From an uncultured Eubacterium sp. (GTDB lineage Bacteria; Bacillota; Clostridia; Lachnospirales; Lachnospiraceae): a stretch of DNA of 64,000 bases. The DNA lies in NCBI GenBank assembly GCA_934322085.1, contig CAKRGF010000011.1, forward strand, positions 1 through 64,000. Reading direction: 5' to 3'. Below are positions 24,495-34,129 of the stretch, piece after piece; the first letter of the stretch is position 1; each line of letters begins with the position of its first letter. Under the pieces are notes generated by a model that ran no database searches, was not told where the DNA came from, and saw only the letters and a list, made by a program, of their open reading frames with translations. A program made the position numbers and the translations under genes.

Positions 24495-25976
24495 TTGTTT
24501 TATAGTATATTGGGTAAAGAGAAATGTGAGGATTCGGATAAAATCAGTATTTTTACGGATTTTAATTTGAATGTGTGCATTTCTTACATGAACAATTTGG
24601 TCAAGGGATATGATCTACAAAAATTGTATGAAAATATTCCAAAAGAATCTGAGACAACAAAGTATCGGAAAAAAATTACCTCAGATATGCAAAATGAGGC
24701 AGTTTTCAAGGCGTTTGACAGGTATGCAAAGCAGGTGGCGAGGGCAGTTTCTTATGAGAAAAAAAGCATTTACAGTAATCTGATTTATCAAAAGCAGAAA
24801 TGGCATTTAGATTCCCTTCTTATTTACATACAAGCAGTTGAACAATTATTGGATGACTTAAAAAGGCAGCCGTCTTATTCGGATGCAATGGAAGAACTTG
24901 TTTCCTATCTTTGTGAGGTGACAAAAAGCGAAGCGTTTGAAAAGGGCAAAGAATTGGCGGAAAATCTGCATCAGTCGATGGAAGAAACGAAAATGATATT
25001 TTCCCTTCAAAAAAACAAGGTTGTGTGGGAAGAAAAATCGGAGGGCGAATTTTTTGCAGAGAGAATGGCAAAGGCCTTTGCTGCCGTCAAAAAGCTGGGG
25101 CAGGCGGTGAATGTAAACAAGGAGACAGAGCTTACGCTGCTTGAGAAAAATCTGGCGGAACGGCAGATTAAGAGACAAAACTGGGATGGTATGTTAGAAA
25201 CACTGTTACAGATTCAGATGGATGAAAAACTTGTGCAGTTAGCGGAAGATGTGCAGTATTATCTTGGTTTTTTCCTGCTTGTGCGGGACATGAAAGGAAG
25301 AGGTTATTCATTTTGTATGCCGGAGGAAACGGATAAACTGGAAGTGAAGCAGGGATATGATCTTGCCTTAGCTCTTCGCAGTGAAAAGGAAGTGATTGCA
25401 AATGACTGTAATCTGAAAAAAGATGAGCGGTTCTTTGTAATTACGGGAGCCAATGGAGGTGGTAAGACGACCTATGCACGCATGGTTGGACAAATTTTGT
25501 ATTTTGCGAAAATGGGGCTTTTAGTTCCATGTGAACAGGCTGGTGTGCCAAATTACACAACGATTTTATCGCATTTTTCAAATGATGAATCGGAGATGTC
25601 CGGAAAAGGAAAATTAGTGGAGGAATTAACCCGCTTAAAACCGATGATGCAGGAAAAATGGAGTGGAAGTTTTGTGATTTTGAATGAGCTATTTACGACA
25701 GCGGCGACGTGGGATGCCGGTATTATGGGGCAGAAAGTGCTTGATTATTTCATGTCGCATGACTGCTATGGTATTTATGTGACGCATATCCAGTCGCTTG
25801 CAAAAGAGAGAGATGGGTTAGTGAGTCTGGTTGCGGAACTGGCAGATGACCATCATACGCGTTCTTTCAAAATAACAAGAAAACCGGCGAGTGAGGCAGA
25901 ATATGAGGACTCGCTGATTACCAAATACAATATGACCGAAAATCAGATGAAGGCGGTGATAGGACATGAGGATTGA
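24495..25976 (+). CDS. MutS-like ATPase 1
   Basis: 493 residues from a TTG start with AAAGGAGG 7 bp upstream. It lacks the mismatch-reading N-terminal domain of MutS. A helical lever-like part covers about 1-300, then an ABC-type ATPase domain: Walker A TGANGGGKTTYARMVG, FSNDESEMSGKGKLVEEL, Walker B region FVILNELFTTAAT and switch YVTHIQSLA. In Walker B the usual DE is NE. The gene overlaps the second copy by 11 bp. A role in mismatch repair should not be assumed. Confidence 0.8.
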   Translation: MFYSILGKEKCEDSDKISIFTDFNLNVCISYMNNLVKGYDLQKLYENIPKESETTKYRKKITSDMQNEAVFKAFDRYAKQVARAVSYEKKSIYSNLIYQKQKWHLDSLLIYIQAVEQLLDDLKRQPSYSDAMEELVSYLCEVTKSEAFEKGKELAENLHQSMEETKMIFSLQKNKVVWEEKSEGEFFAERMAKAFAAVKKLGQAVNVNKETELTLLEKNLAERQIKRQNWDGMLETLLQIQMDEKLVQLAEDVQYYLGFFLLVRDMKGRGYSFCMPEETDKLEVKQGYDLALALRSEKEVIANDCNLKKDERFFVITGANGGGKTTYARMVGQILYFAKMGLLVPCEQAGVPNYTTILSHFSNDESEMSGKGKLVEELTRLKPMMQEKWSGSFVILNELFTTAATWDAGIMGQKVLDYFMSHDCYGIYVTHIQSLAKERDGLVSLVAELADDHHTRSFKITRKPASEAEYEDSLITKYNMTENQMKAVIGHED

Positions 25977-27441
25977 ATTTTTTGAGGAGACAAATTTTTC
26001 GTATCGGAGAAAGCAGGACTTGGAAAAGGACTTAAATCTGCACTGGATTGCCAGAAATATGGCAGGTGACAAAGTTGGTGACATTCCGGCTATTTTGCAT
26101 GTTCTTCTACATCCTCTTACGACGGAAAGCGAGATTGAAAAAAGGCAGCAGGTTGTTATGGCTGCCTGTGAAAAGGCATCGGTAACATATCAGCTGCGGG
26201 ACCGGATTGTTTCGCTTTCGGAAAATCTGACCCGTGGACTGCATGCGATTTTAGACAGTCGCGGGAAACATTTGATGGAACAGACGATGATTGGTGTGCA
26301 TGTAGAAACGATTCGGGAATTGGTGCAGGGGCTTTCTGAGATTTCGCAAATGGGAGCGAAAAATCCGGAGATTTTCAAGGAGACTGCATTTAACCATTTT
26401 TATGATAGTTTTTGTGAGGTCGAGCCGGCCGAAAGATTAGAAGAGCAGCTTGCGCTGGTGCAGAATCTGGATGCTTTTAAAGGAAACGGAGAAATTGTGC
26501 TGGAGGGAGCAATTGGGGAAGGATTTTCCTTGGAAAACGTGGAAGTTGTTTCCGTATGTGACAAGGCAAAGCGGGCAGGAAGCGGTATTTTCTCGGGGAA
26601 GAAGGGGCGTGTAATTGCCAGTGAGGAAGTTTACCAGAGCGGTGTTCAGTTCGCCAACCGGGTTGTCCTTGAATTATTGGAGCAGTGTTCGCCGTTTTTG
26701 CAGCAGTGGGAGGAGATTTTACAGACGCTGTCGAGGCAGATTATCTTTTTGGCGGGCTGTGCGAGAATGTATGAGCGCGGTTTATCGGTTGGTTTTTATT
26801 TTTGTATGCCAAAAGCCTGTGAAGAAGAGGCTGAAAAATTATATGAATTGGCACTTGCTTTGCAGAGTATGGAGCAGCCAATTCCCAATACTGTAGGTTT
26901 GAGAGAACAACGGGCACTTATCGTGACGGGAGCTAACCAAGGCGGAAAATCAACCTTTTTGCGCAGTCTTGGTATTGCGCAGGTGCTTTGTCAGGCAGGA
27001 ATGTACGTGCCGGCAAAGAAATATCCGCTTCATGCGTATGAAGATATTTTTACGCACTTTACTAGACGCGAAGATGCAACAATGAACATGGGTAAATTTG
27101 AAGAAGAGTTAAAGCGTATGGAGCAGATTTTACGTGGGGCAAAGAAAAATACGCTGATTCTTTTGAATGAATCGTTTGCGACTACAACAGAAGTGACGGC
27201 TTACCAGATTGCAATGGATTTAATGCATACTTGTCTGTCGGAGGCGGTAACGGTATGGATGGTGACTCATATTACGAAATTTGCAAAAGAATTGTATGGG
27301 GAACATCCTGAGAATGTATTGTTTTTGTCGGCAGGCAGAACGGAAGAAAATGAAATTCGTTTTCAAATGTATGAAAAAGTGCCAGGCGACACAAGTTATG
27401 GCCTGACACTTTATGAACAAATGATTGGAAAAATAAATTAG
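25966..27441 (+). CDS. MutS-like ATPase 2
   Basis: 491 residues, paralogous to the gene just upstream and overlapping it. The ATPase part carries Walker A TGANQGGKSTFLRSLG, FTRREDATMNMGKFEEEL, Walker B LILLNESFATTTE (again Asn for the usual Asp) and switch MVTHITKFAK. The N-terminal part is helical and contains no MutS domain I. MutS proteins work as dimers, so the two genes may encode a heterodimer. What it acts on is unknown. It is convergent with the ligase gene and overlaps its end by 4 bp. Confidence 0.8.
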   Translation: MRIEFFEETNFSYRRKQDLEKDLNLHWIARNMAGDKVGDIPAILHVLLHPLTTESEIEKRQQVVMAACEKASVTYQLRDRIVSLSENLTRGLHAILDSRGKHLMEQTMIGVHVETIRELVQGLSEISQMGAKNPEIFKETAFNHFYDSFCEVEPAERLEEQLALVQNLDAFKGNGEIVLEGAIGEGFSLENVEVVSVCDKAKRAGSGIFSGKKGRVIASEEVYQSGVQFANRVVLELLEQCSPFLQQWEEILQTLSRQIIFLAGCARMYERGLSVGFYFCMPKACEEEAEKLYELALALQSMEQPIPNTVGLREQRALIVTGANQGGKSTFLRSLGIAQVLCQAGMYVPAKKYPLHAYEDIFTHFTRREDATMNMGKFEEELKRMEQILRGAKKNTLILLNESFATTTEVTAYQIAMDLMHTCLSEAVTVWMVTHITKFAKELYGEHPENVLFLSAGRTEENEIRFQMYEKVPGDTSYGLTLYEQMIGKIN

Positions 27442-28745
27442 CCCTGATATAAGTTTCTCTTATCAATAACGCGGACTGCTTTTCCTTCGCTGCGTGCGAT
27501 GGTTTTCGGCTCTACTAAAGTAACTTCAGCTAAAATACCAAGCATGGCTTTCAGACCGGATACTAATTTTTTGCGAGCCAAATCGCGGTTGAAGGAAGCG
27601 TCAGCTGCCATGACCGGAGTCATTTCTACCTGAACTTCAATATTATCACTGTTTTTAGCACGGGTAACGATAATCTGATAATTTGCCGGGAATCCCTGAT
27701 TGATTAATACTGTTTCAATCTGTGAAGGGAATACATTGACACCTTTTACAATCAGCATATCATCACTTCGTCCCATTGGTTTTGTCATTTTTACATGAGT
27801 ACGTCCGCAGGAACATTTCTCACGGCTTAATATACAGATATCACGTGTACGATAGCGGAGAAGTGGAAATGCTTCTTTTGTAATACTAGAAAATACTAAT
27901 TCACCTTTTTCACCGTCCGGAAGAACTTCACCGGTCTCAGGATTGATAACTTCGGCAATAAAGTGGTCTTCATTAATATGCATGCCGCTCTGTGCTTCAC
28001 ACTCAAAAGCAACACCCGGTCCGGAAATTTCGGTCAGACCATAAATGTCATAAGCTTTGATGCCAAGTGACTGCTCGATATCGTGGCGCATTTCTTCTGT
28101 CCATGCCTCTGCACCAAAGATGCCGGCTTTCAGTTTAATCTGATCTTTTACACCACGTTCTTCGATGGTCTCTGCTAAATAGGCAGCATAGGATGGTGTA
28201 CAGCATAAAATAGTCGAACCTAAGTCTGTCATAAACTGAATCTGACGGTCTGTATTACCGGAGGACATCGGAAGTGTCAAACTTCCTAATTTATGAGAAC
28301 CGCCATTTAATCCAGACCCGCCGGTAAATAAGCCATAGCCATAACTGACATGAACTACATCTTCTTTTGTACCGCCGGCAGCAACAATCGCGCGGGCACA
28401 GCAGTCTTCCCATAAATCAAGGTCGTGCTGGGTATAGAAAGCTACAACACGGCGTCCGGTCGTTCCACTTGTTGAATGGATGCGGACACAATCTTTTAAA
28501 GGACGTGCCAAAAGTCCATATGGATAAGCATCTCTTAAGTCATCCTTTGTAATAAAAGGAAGTTTATGTAAATCATCAATCGATTTAATATCGCCTGGTT
28601 CAAGACCTTTGTTCTGCATGCGTGTGCGGTAGTAAGGAACGTTGTCATAGATGTTTTTTACCTGCTTTACCAAACGCTCACTCTGCCATGCGCGAATCTG
28701 GTCTGCGGATGCGCATTCAATTTCTTTTTGAAAATAGTTTCCCAT
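27438..28745 (-). CDS. Phenylacetate-CoA ligase family enzyme (PaaK-like)
   Basis: 435 residues from the ATG at 28745 (GGAGG 9 bp upstream); an in-frame ATG at 28781 would add 12 residues. It is an adenylate-forming enzyme: P-loop-like HSTSGTTGRRVVAFYT, YDIYGLTEISGPG, LLRYRTRDI and the C-terminal lid with GRSDDMLIVKGVNVFPSQIE. It activates an aryl or related carboxylic acid to its CoA thioester. Homologues are widespread in gut Clostridia, often as indoleacetate or phenylacetate enzymes. The exact substrate is open. Confidence 0.92.
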   Translation of the reverse strand: MGNYFQKEIECASADQIRAWQSERLVKQVKNIYDNVPYYRTRMQNKGLEPGDIKSIDDLHKLPFITKDDLRDAYPYGLLARPLKDCVRIHSTSGTTGRRVVAFYTQHDLDLWEDCCARAIVAAGGTKEDVVHVSYGYGLFTGGSGLNGGSHKLGSLTLPMSSGNTDRQIQFMTDLGSTILCCTPSYAAYLAETIEERGVKDQIKLKAGIFGAEAWTEEMRHDIEQSLGIKAYDIYGLTEISGPGVAFECEAQSGMHINEDHFIAEVINPETGEVLPDGEKGELVFSSITKEAFPLLRYRTRDICILSREKCSCGRTHVKMTKPMGRSDDMLIVKGVNVFPSQIETVLINQGFPANYQIIVTRAKNSDNIEVQVEMTPVMAADASFNRDLARKKLVSGLKAMLGILAEVTLVEPKTIARSEGKAVRVIDKRNLYQG

Positions 28746-28832
28746 TACATTAATCCTCCATTTTGTAAATATCTTTTTCATGTAAGTACGAATGTCATTT
28801 TGACCTAAGACTCATTTTACATGAATCTATAT

Positions 28833-28864
28833 AAAAAAGCAAGGTGCTCCACGAATGAAGCACC
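28833..28864 (-). terminator. Terminator of the cold-shock gene
   Basis: On the minus strand the stem GGTGCT...AGCACC is followed by TTGCTTTTTT, 63 bp past the csp stop codon. Confidence 0.75.
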
Positions 28865-28926
28865 TTTTGTTACAACCCTTTTAACTTATATAACTTTTAT
28901 TCAAAAATTATTTCATTAACAATCGA

Positions 28927-29124
28927 TTATAACTTTGTTACGTTTGCTGCCTGAGGACCTTTCTCGCCATCGATAACTTCGAATTCTACTTCGTCGCCTT
29001 CATCGAGAACTTTGAATCCGTCCATCTGCAGAGCAGAAAAGTGTACGAATACGTCATTTCCTTCTTCATCGGAGATAAATCCGAAACCTTTTTTGGCATT
29101 AAACCATTTAACTGTACCTTTCAT
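28927..29124 (-). CDS. cspA: Cold-shock protein (CspA family)
   Basis: 65 residues, one cold-shock domain with both RNA-binding motifs: KGFGFI (RNP1) and DVFVHF (RNP2), and the closing [10 protein letters not shown]. It is a small OB-fold RNA chaperone. AGGAGG precedes the ATG. Its promoter on the minus strand is a clear TTGACT, 17 bp, TATTGT. A long structured element lies just upstream of that promoter. Confidence 0.97.
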   Translation of the reverse strand: MKGTVKWFNAKKGFGFISDEEGNDVFVHFSALQMDGFKVLDEGDEVEFEVIDGEKGPQAANVTKL

Positions 29125-29162
29125 GTGTTTTGCCTCCTAAAAATATAATTTAACACTCTCTA

Positions 29163-29191
29163 ACAATAGCACATTAGGGAACAAAAGTCAA
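29163..29191 (-). promoter_or_regulatory. Sigma-A promoter of the cold-shock gene
   Basis: Minus strand: TTGACT (29191-29186), a 17-bp spacer and TATTGT (29168-29163), 39 bp before the start codon. The structured element at 29198-29383 ends 6 bp upstream of the -35 hexamer. Confidence 0.65.
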
Positions 29192-29197
29192 AGAGTA

Positions 29198-29383
29198 ATT
29201 TTGTAGTAAGTTTTTAGCAAAAAGAAGAGCCCAAACCTTTACCATTCGGGAACGTTCTCACTAAAGGAACACACGCAGCGGTGCCTGAGGGCAAACTACG
29301 CCCTCTATGCACCGGCGGTGTTCAAAATCCCTCATGGTAAAGGTTTGGGCTCTTCTTTCTGATAACGAAACTTACTACAAAAT
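29198..29383 (-). ncRNA. Structured intergenic element, copy A
   Basis: Two perfect inverted repeats nest here: 16 bp (29198-29213 with 29368-29383) and 25 bp (29221-29245 with 29334-29358). Inside, read on the minus strand, is a branched core: GA opposite GA flanking a short stem, a hairpin GAGGGC-GTAGTTT-GCCCTC and a GT-GAGA-AC tetraloop hairpin. The same core occurs in copies B and C with different outer stems. The orientation matches the downstream csp gene. It could be a non-coding RNA or a mobile palindrome; no family is assigned. Confidence 0.6.
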
Positions 29384-29713
29384 GTTGACCTATTGGTACT
29401 TGATTGTTTTACTGTTTCGTTGGTTTGCAAATTCCGGCAAGAAGCTTAGGCAACCTAAAGTGTTGAAAAAGACAAAAAAGGTTGCATGGATTTTGAGAGA
29501 AAGCAACCAAAAAGAAGAAAATAAGGGCAAAGAGTTGCATTTGCAGCGTGATTTGGCGGTGTTTAGCAGGATAAAGACCTGAAAATGAGTTCAAAAGGCA
29601 ACTCTTTTAGGTAAATCAAATAAAAAGAGTTGTCGTAGAACCAGTAGACTGGAGAGTAAACCGCTGTCACTTCTGCTTCAAATGAGTAGAAGCAGCTTTG
29701 ATGAAAATTTGCT
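29384..29713. other. Intergenic stretch between elements A and B
   Basis: About 330 bp. A 91-codon plus-strand frame runs across this stretch from within element A (29307-29582) but has no ribosome site and a low-complexity Lys/Arg composition, so I do not call it. No promoter, repeat or RNA is convincing here. Confidence 0.5.
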
Positions 29714-29889
29714 AGTGTTTTTCAACTTCCGGTGATTCCCCTAAAATAAACCTGCAACGATTGCGCTTCAAATACGTGGGTATCTGGCATGTGTAGTTTA
29801 CATGCCGATACCCTTGCGCATTTGATAAGCGGGAGCGGCGCAAGAGATGCAGATTTATTTTAGGGGAATTTGGAAAGTGAAAAAACACT
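29714..29889 (+). ncRNA. Structured intergenic element, copy B
   Basis: The outer stem is AGTGTTTTT...AAAAACACT, continued by ATTCCCCTAAAATAAA pairing perfectly with TTTATTTTAGGGGAAT. The core reads GA-TTGCGC at the left and GCGCAA-GA at the right, the hairpin GGGTATC-TGG-CATGT-GTAGTTT-ACATG-CC-GATACCC, and a GC-GGGA-GC tetraloop. It has the same order of parts as copies A and C. It ends 7 bp before the -35 box of the peptidase gene. Confidence 0.62.
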
Positions 29890-29896
29890 CAAATTT

Positions 29897-29924
29897 TTGA
29901 CATTCCCCAACCAAATGTGATACT
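29897..29924 (+). promoter_or_regulatory. Sigma-A promoter for the M16 peptidase gene
   Basis: TTGACA (29897-29902), a 16-bp spacer and GATACT (29919-29924) lie 60 bp before the start codon, directly after structured element B. Confidence 0.55.
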
Positions 29925-29983
29925 GTATAAATATCTGAAAAAAGATAGAAAATAAGAAGAAAAGAATAGAATGGAGAGTCGCG

Positions 29984-32905
29984 ATGAATGTTTCAAATTG
30001 CAGCGCATACGAATTAATTGAAGAAAGCAAAATATCGGATTTAAACAGTACAGGATATTTACTCCGCCATAAAAAGAGCGGTGCCAGAGTGGCAGTTTTG
30101 GAAAATGATGATGAGAATAAAGTGTTTAACATAGGTTTTCGGACACCGCCAAAGGATTCGACCGGAGTTGCTCATATTGTGGAGCATACGGTGTTATGCG
30201 GTTCGGATAAGTTTCCGGTGAAAGACCCATTTATTGAACTTGCAAAGGGTTCCTTAAACACATTCTTAAATGCGATGACCTACCCGGATAAGACAGTTTA
30301 TCCGGTGGCAAGCTGTAATGACAAGGATTTTCAAAACCTTATGCATGTGTATCTGGATGCGGTTTTTTATCCGAATATTTATAAAGAAGAAAAAATCTTT
30401 CGTCAGGAAGGATGGCACTATGAATTAGAGAGCGTGGATGGAGAACTGATTTACAATGGTGTGGTATTTAATGAAATGAAGGGCGTATTTTCATCGGCGA
30501 AACAATTGTTAGACCGTAACATCCAGCAGTCGTTGTTCCCGGATACGGCATATGGCGTGGAGTCCGGCGGAGACCCGGCATCAATACCGGATTTGACCTA
30601 TGAGGATTATCTGGCATTTCATAAAAAATATTATCATCCATCGAATAGTTATCTGTATTTGTATGGAAATATGGATATGGAAGAAAAATTAAACTGGATT
30701 GATGAAAATTATCTGAGCCATTTTGAGAAAATTGAAGTGGATTCCGAGGTGCGGCTGCAAAAGCCATTTGCCGAAAGAAAAGAAGAGTATGGTTTTTATT
30801 CGGTGACGGAAGGGGAGGACACCGAAGGAAAGGCATATTTCAGTTATAATACCGTGTGTGGCGACGGACTTGACAGAAATTTGTACCGGGCATTTCCGGT
30901 TCTTTCCTATGTATTAGTGCAGTCGATTGGAGCACCGTTAAAACAGGCTTTGTTGGACGCCGGCATTGGAAATGACATCAGTTGTTATTATGAAGAGAGT
31001 GTCAGACAACCGTTTTTCTCGATTATTGCGAAAAATGTAAAAATGGAGCAGAAACAGCAGTTTATTAACGTGATTGAGACTGAGTTGAAGAAAATCGTCA
31101 AAGAGGGATTGAATCAGCAGTCACTGCTTGCGGCAATCAACGGATATGAATTTCAGTACAGGGAGGCGGATTTTGGAAACTTCCCGAAAGGGCTTATGTA
31201 TGGACTTCAGATTTTTGACAGCTGGCTGTATGATGAAAATAAACCGTTTATTCATATTCAGGCAAACGATACATTTGCATTTTTGAAAAAGCAGGTTGGC
31301 ACAGATTATTTTGAAAAAATCATTGAAAAATATCTGCTTAAAAATCCGCATGCGACATTTGTCAGTGTGCAGCCAAAAGTGGGCTTGACTACGCTTATGG
31401 AAGAGGAAGAAAAGAAAAAGCTGGCAGACTATATGGAAACTTTGAGCGATGAACAGAAAGCGGCACTCGTGAAAGAAACAGAGGAACTCAAAAAGTATCA
31501 GGAGGAGCCGACTCCTTCGGAGGATTTAAAATGCATTCCGCTTCTCACGAGAGAGGATATGAAGAAAGAAGCTCAGCCATTTAAAAATGAAATGAAAGAA
31601 ATGGTTGGAGTTCCGGTTTTGCATCATGATATTTTTACGAATGGCATTGAGTATTTTCGCTGCTTTTTCGATGTCAAAGATTTGGAAGAGTATACACCGT
31701 ATTTGTCCCTTTTGAGCGAATTAATTTCGGCTATGGATACGGAAAAGTATACGAAACTGGAGCTTAGTAATGAGATTCTTTTGCATGCCGGCGGAATTTC
31801 GACAGATTTGGTTGTATATGCAAACCGTCATAATGACGATTACCGGTTTTTATGGGAGATTAGTGGAAAAGCATTAACCGGAGAGACGGAAAAGGTGTTT
31901 GACCTTTTGGCGGAAATGCTTACCAACACAAAGCTTTTCGATGAAAAACGACTGTATGAGATTATTGCGGAGAGCCGCTCGATTAAGCAGTCATCGCTTT
32001 TGTCGGCAGGACACACAACAGCGGTTGGCCGTGCGATGGCATATATGAAAAAGAACGCATATCTTACGGAATATATCCGCGGAATTGCCTACTATGACTT
32101 TTTGTGTGATTTGGAGGAGCATTTTGATGAGAGAAAAGAGAATCTAATTTCTATTTTACAGGCATTGGCAAAGAAGGTTTTCGCAAAGGAGCGTCTGTCT
32201 GTCGATTTGACTTCTGATAAAGAAGGCTTAAAACCGCTTGCAAATGGACTTTCACGGTTGGTTGACCGTTTGCCGGATTCTGCGGAGGAAAAACTTTTAA
32301 AACCGGAGTATGCGATGAAACCGATTGTAGGAAATGAGGGATTTAAGACAGCTGGAAAAGTGCAGTATGTGGCACGAGTCGGAAATTCTTCGGAAAAAGG
32401 AATTGCTTACAACGGTGTCAATAAGGTATTAAAAACAATTCTTGGATATGATTACTTGTGGAATGAAGTCCGTGTCAAAGGCGGCGCCTATGGTGTTATG
32501 TGTGGTTTTACAGATTTGGGAAATGGGTATATGGTATCGTACCGCGACCCGAACCTTGCAGAAACGAATGAAGTATTTGAAAAGGTACCGGCTTATCTGG
32601 AAGCTTTTGATGCTGATGAGCGCGATATGATGAAATATATTATTGGCACGGTTAGTGAATTAGATACGCCATTAACACCGAGAGCCGAGGGACGGCGTTC
32701 GAGTCAGGCATGGCTTACCGACATTACCTTTGAGCAGATTCAAAAAGAGAGAGATGAGGTGCTTTCGGCAGACTGTGAACAGGTTCGCGAGGCTGCAAAA
32801 ATGGTTTCCGTGGTACTTCGCGACGGATATATTTGTGCAATCGGAAGCGAAGGAAAAGTGGAAGATGCAAAAGAGTTGTTTAATGAAATACGTGTTTTGA
32901 ATTAG
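29984..32905 (+). CDS. PreP-type zinc metallopeptidase (M16C family)
   Basis: 973 residues, the usual full length. The inverted zinc motif HIVEH (H64, E67, H68) lies in the N-terminal domain, with the distal metal ligand expected in the ELESVDGELIYNGVVFNEMKG region. The four-domain clam shape with a helical linker near residues 480-520 (EEEEKKKLADYMETLSDEQ) fits the presequence protease/insulinase group, which digests short unstructured peptides in the cytosol. GGAGAG precedes the ATG. It is followed closely by era. Confidence 0.94.
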   Translation: MNVSNCSAYELIEESKISDLNSTGYLLRHKKSGARVAVLENDDENKVFNIGFRTPPKDSTGVAHIVEHTVLCGSDKFPVKDPFIELAKGSLNTFLNAMTYPDKTVYPVASCNDKDFQNLMHVYLDAVFYPNIYKEEKIFRQEGWHYELESVDGELIYNGVVFNEMKGVFSSAKQLLDRNIQQSLFPDTAYGVESGGDPASIPDLTYEDYLAFHKKYYHPSNSYLYLYGNMDMEEKLNWIDENYLSHFEKIEVDSEVRLQKPFAERKEEYGFYSVTEGEDTEGKAYFSYNTVCGDGLDRNLYRAFPVLSYVLVQSIGAPLKQALLDAGIGNDISCYYEESVRQPFFSIIAKNVKMEQKQQFINVIETELKKIVKEGLNQQSLLAAINGYEFQYREADFGNFPKGLMYGLQIFDSWLYDENKPFIHIQANDTFAFLKKQVGTDYFEKIIEKYLLKNPHATFVSVQPKVGLTTLMEEEEKKKLADYMETLSDEQKAALVKETEELKKYQEEPTPSEDLKCIPLLTREDMKKEAQPFKNEMKEMVGVPVLHHDIFTNGIEYFRCFFDVKDLEEYTPYLSLLSELISAMDTEKYTKLELSNEILLHAGGISTDLVVYANRHNDDYRFLWEISGKALTGETEKVFDLLAEMLTNTKLFDEKRLYEIIAESRSIKQSSLLSAGHTTAVGRAMAYMKKNAYLTEYIRGIAYYDFLCDLEEHFDERKENLISILQALAKKVFAKERLSVDLTSDKEGLKPLANGLSRLVDRLPDSAEEKLLKPEYAMKPIVGNEGFKTAGKVQYVARVGNSSEKGIAYNGVNKVLKTILGYDYLWNEVRVKGGAYGVMCGFTDLGNGYMVSYRDPNLAETNEVFEKVPAYLEAFDADERDMMKYIIGTVSELDTPLTPRAEGRRSSQAWLTDITFEQIQKERDEVLSADCEQVREAAKMVSVVLRDGYICAIGSEGKVEDAKELFNEIRVLN

Positions 32906-32924
32906 AAAGAAAATGGAGGATAAG

Positions 32925-33830
32925 ATGGGACAGGAATTTAAATCAGGTTTTGTTACGTTAGTGGGCAGACCAAATGTGGGAAAATCTACGTTGATGAATC
33001 AAATGATTGGTCAGAAAATAGCGATTACTTCAAATAAACCGCAGACTACGAGAAACCGGATTCAGACGGTGTATCACGATGAGCGCGGACAGATCGTTTT
33101 TTTGGACACGCCGGGTATCCACAAGGCAAAAAATAAGCTTGGTGAATATATGGTAGGTGTGGCGGAAAAAACATTTTCAGAAGTTGACCTTGTTCTTTGG
33201 CTTGTCGAGGCAACAACATTTATCGGCAGAGGCGAGCGCTATATTGCAGAGGAGTTAAAACAGTCCAAAGCGCCGGTTATTCTTGTAATGAATAAAATTG
33301 ATACGATTAAGAAAGACGAATTGCTAGAATGTATTGCTGCCTATAAAGATATGATGGAATTTGCAGAAATTATACCGGTTTCTGCGTGGACGGGTGAAAA
33401 TGTCGATGAACTTATTACGACCATGTTTTCTTATCTGGAAGAGGGACCGGCATTTTACGATGAGGATACGATTACGGACCAGCCGGTGCGCCAGATTGTG
33501 GCGGAACTGATTCGTGAAAAAGCGCTTCGTCTGCTTTCAGATGAAATTCCACATGGAATTGCTGTTGCTATCGACCAGATGAAAAACAGGCCGGGAAAAA
33601 GAAATTTGATTGACATTGATGCTACGATTATCTGCGAGAGAAGTTCCCATAAGGGAATTATCATTGGAAAACAGGGCAGCATGCTCAAACGGATTGGAAC
33701 CGATGCCAGAAGGGAAATTGAAGAATTTTTGCAGGCAAAGGTAAATCTGAAACTTTGGGTTAAGGTGAAAAAAGACTGGCGTGACAGTGATTTTCTTCTT
33801 AAGAATTTTGGCTATAAAGACAAAGACTGA
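32925..33830 (+). CDS. era: GTPase Era
   Basis: 301 residues from ATG 32925 (GGAGG 5 bp upstream). The GTPase domain shows G1 GRPNVGKST, switch TTRNR, G3 DTPGIH, G4 NKID and G5 SAWTG. The C-terminal KH domain carries SSHKGIIIGKQGSMLKRIG. Era binds the 3' end of 16S rRNA and helps mature the small ribosomal subunit. It forms the conserved Firmicute block era-yqzL-recO. Confidence 0.97.
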   Translation: MGQEFKSGFVTLVGRPNVGKSTLMNQMIGQKIAITSNKPQTTRNRIQTVYHDERGQIVFLDTPGIHKAKNKLGEYMVGVAEKTFSEVDLVLWLVEATTFIGRGERYIAEELKQSKAPVILVMNKIDTIKKDELLECIAAYKDMMEFAEIIPVSAWTGENVDELITTMFSYLEEGPAFYDEDTITDQPVRQIVAELIREKALRLLSDEIPHGIAVAIDQMKNRPGKRNLIDIDATIICERSSHKGIIIGKQGSMLKRIGTDARREIEEFLQAKVNLKLWVKVKKDWRDSDFLLKNFGYKDKD

Positions 33831-33952
33831 TTACCAATATGTGTTAGCATAGCCGGTTTGGAATCGGGATATCCTATTGCTAGGGTGTAAATAAATTTAC
33901 ATCCGGACAAAAGTATAAAAGCCGCAAAGGGACTGCGGCGAGGAGGAACGCA

Positions 33953-34129
33953 ATGGGAAATGAAGCAAACTGGAATACATTTACACAGACGGGGAAAGTG
34001 TCTGATTATCTGGCGTATGTGAGGGAAGAAAAAGGAAGAAACGGATGGGAAAATGCAGCAAAGGAAGAGAGGGGAACACGTGAAAGAGAGAGTGACAGGA
34101 ATGGTGCTTTCGGCAGCTACCATTGGTGA
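33953..34129 (+). CDS. yqzL: YqzL-like small protein between era and recO
   Basis: 58 residues with AGGAGG a few bases before the ATG. The N-terminal half (NWNTFTQTGKVSDYLAYV) matches the pattern W-x-F-x-x-T-G-x(4)-Y-L of YqzL, a tiny protein of unknown function always found between era and recO in Firmicutes. The C-terminus is charged. It overlaps the recO start by about 50 bp, in another frame. The tail after about residue 35 may not be conserved. Confidence 0.72.
   Translation: MGNEANWNTFTQTGKVSDYLAYVREEKGRNGWENAAKEERGTRERESDRNGAFGSYHW

Noticed and set aside
29307..29582. 91-codon plus-strand frame overlapping structured element A
   Set aside because: Starts inside the inverted repeat, lacks a ribosome site, and has a Lys/Arg-rich unstructured product.
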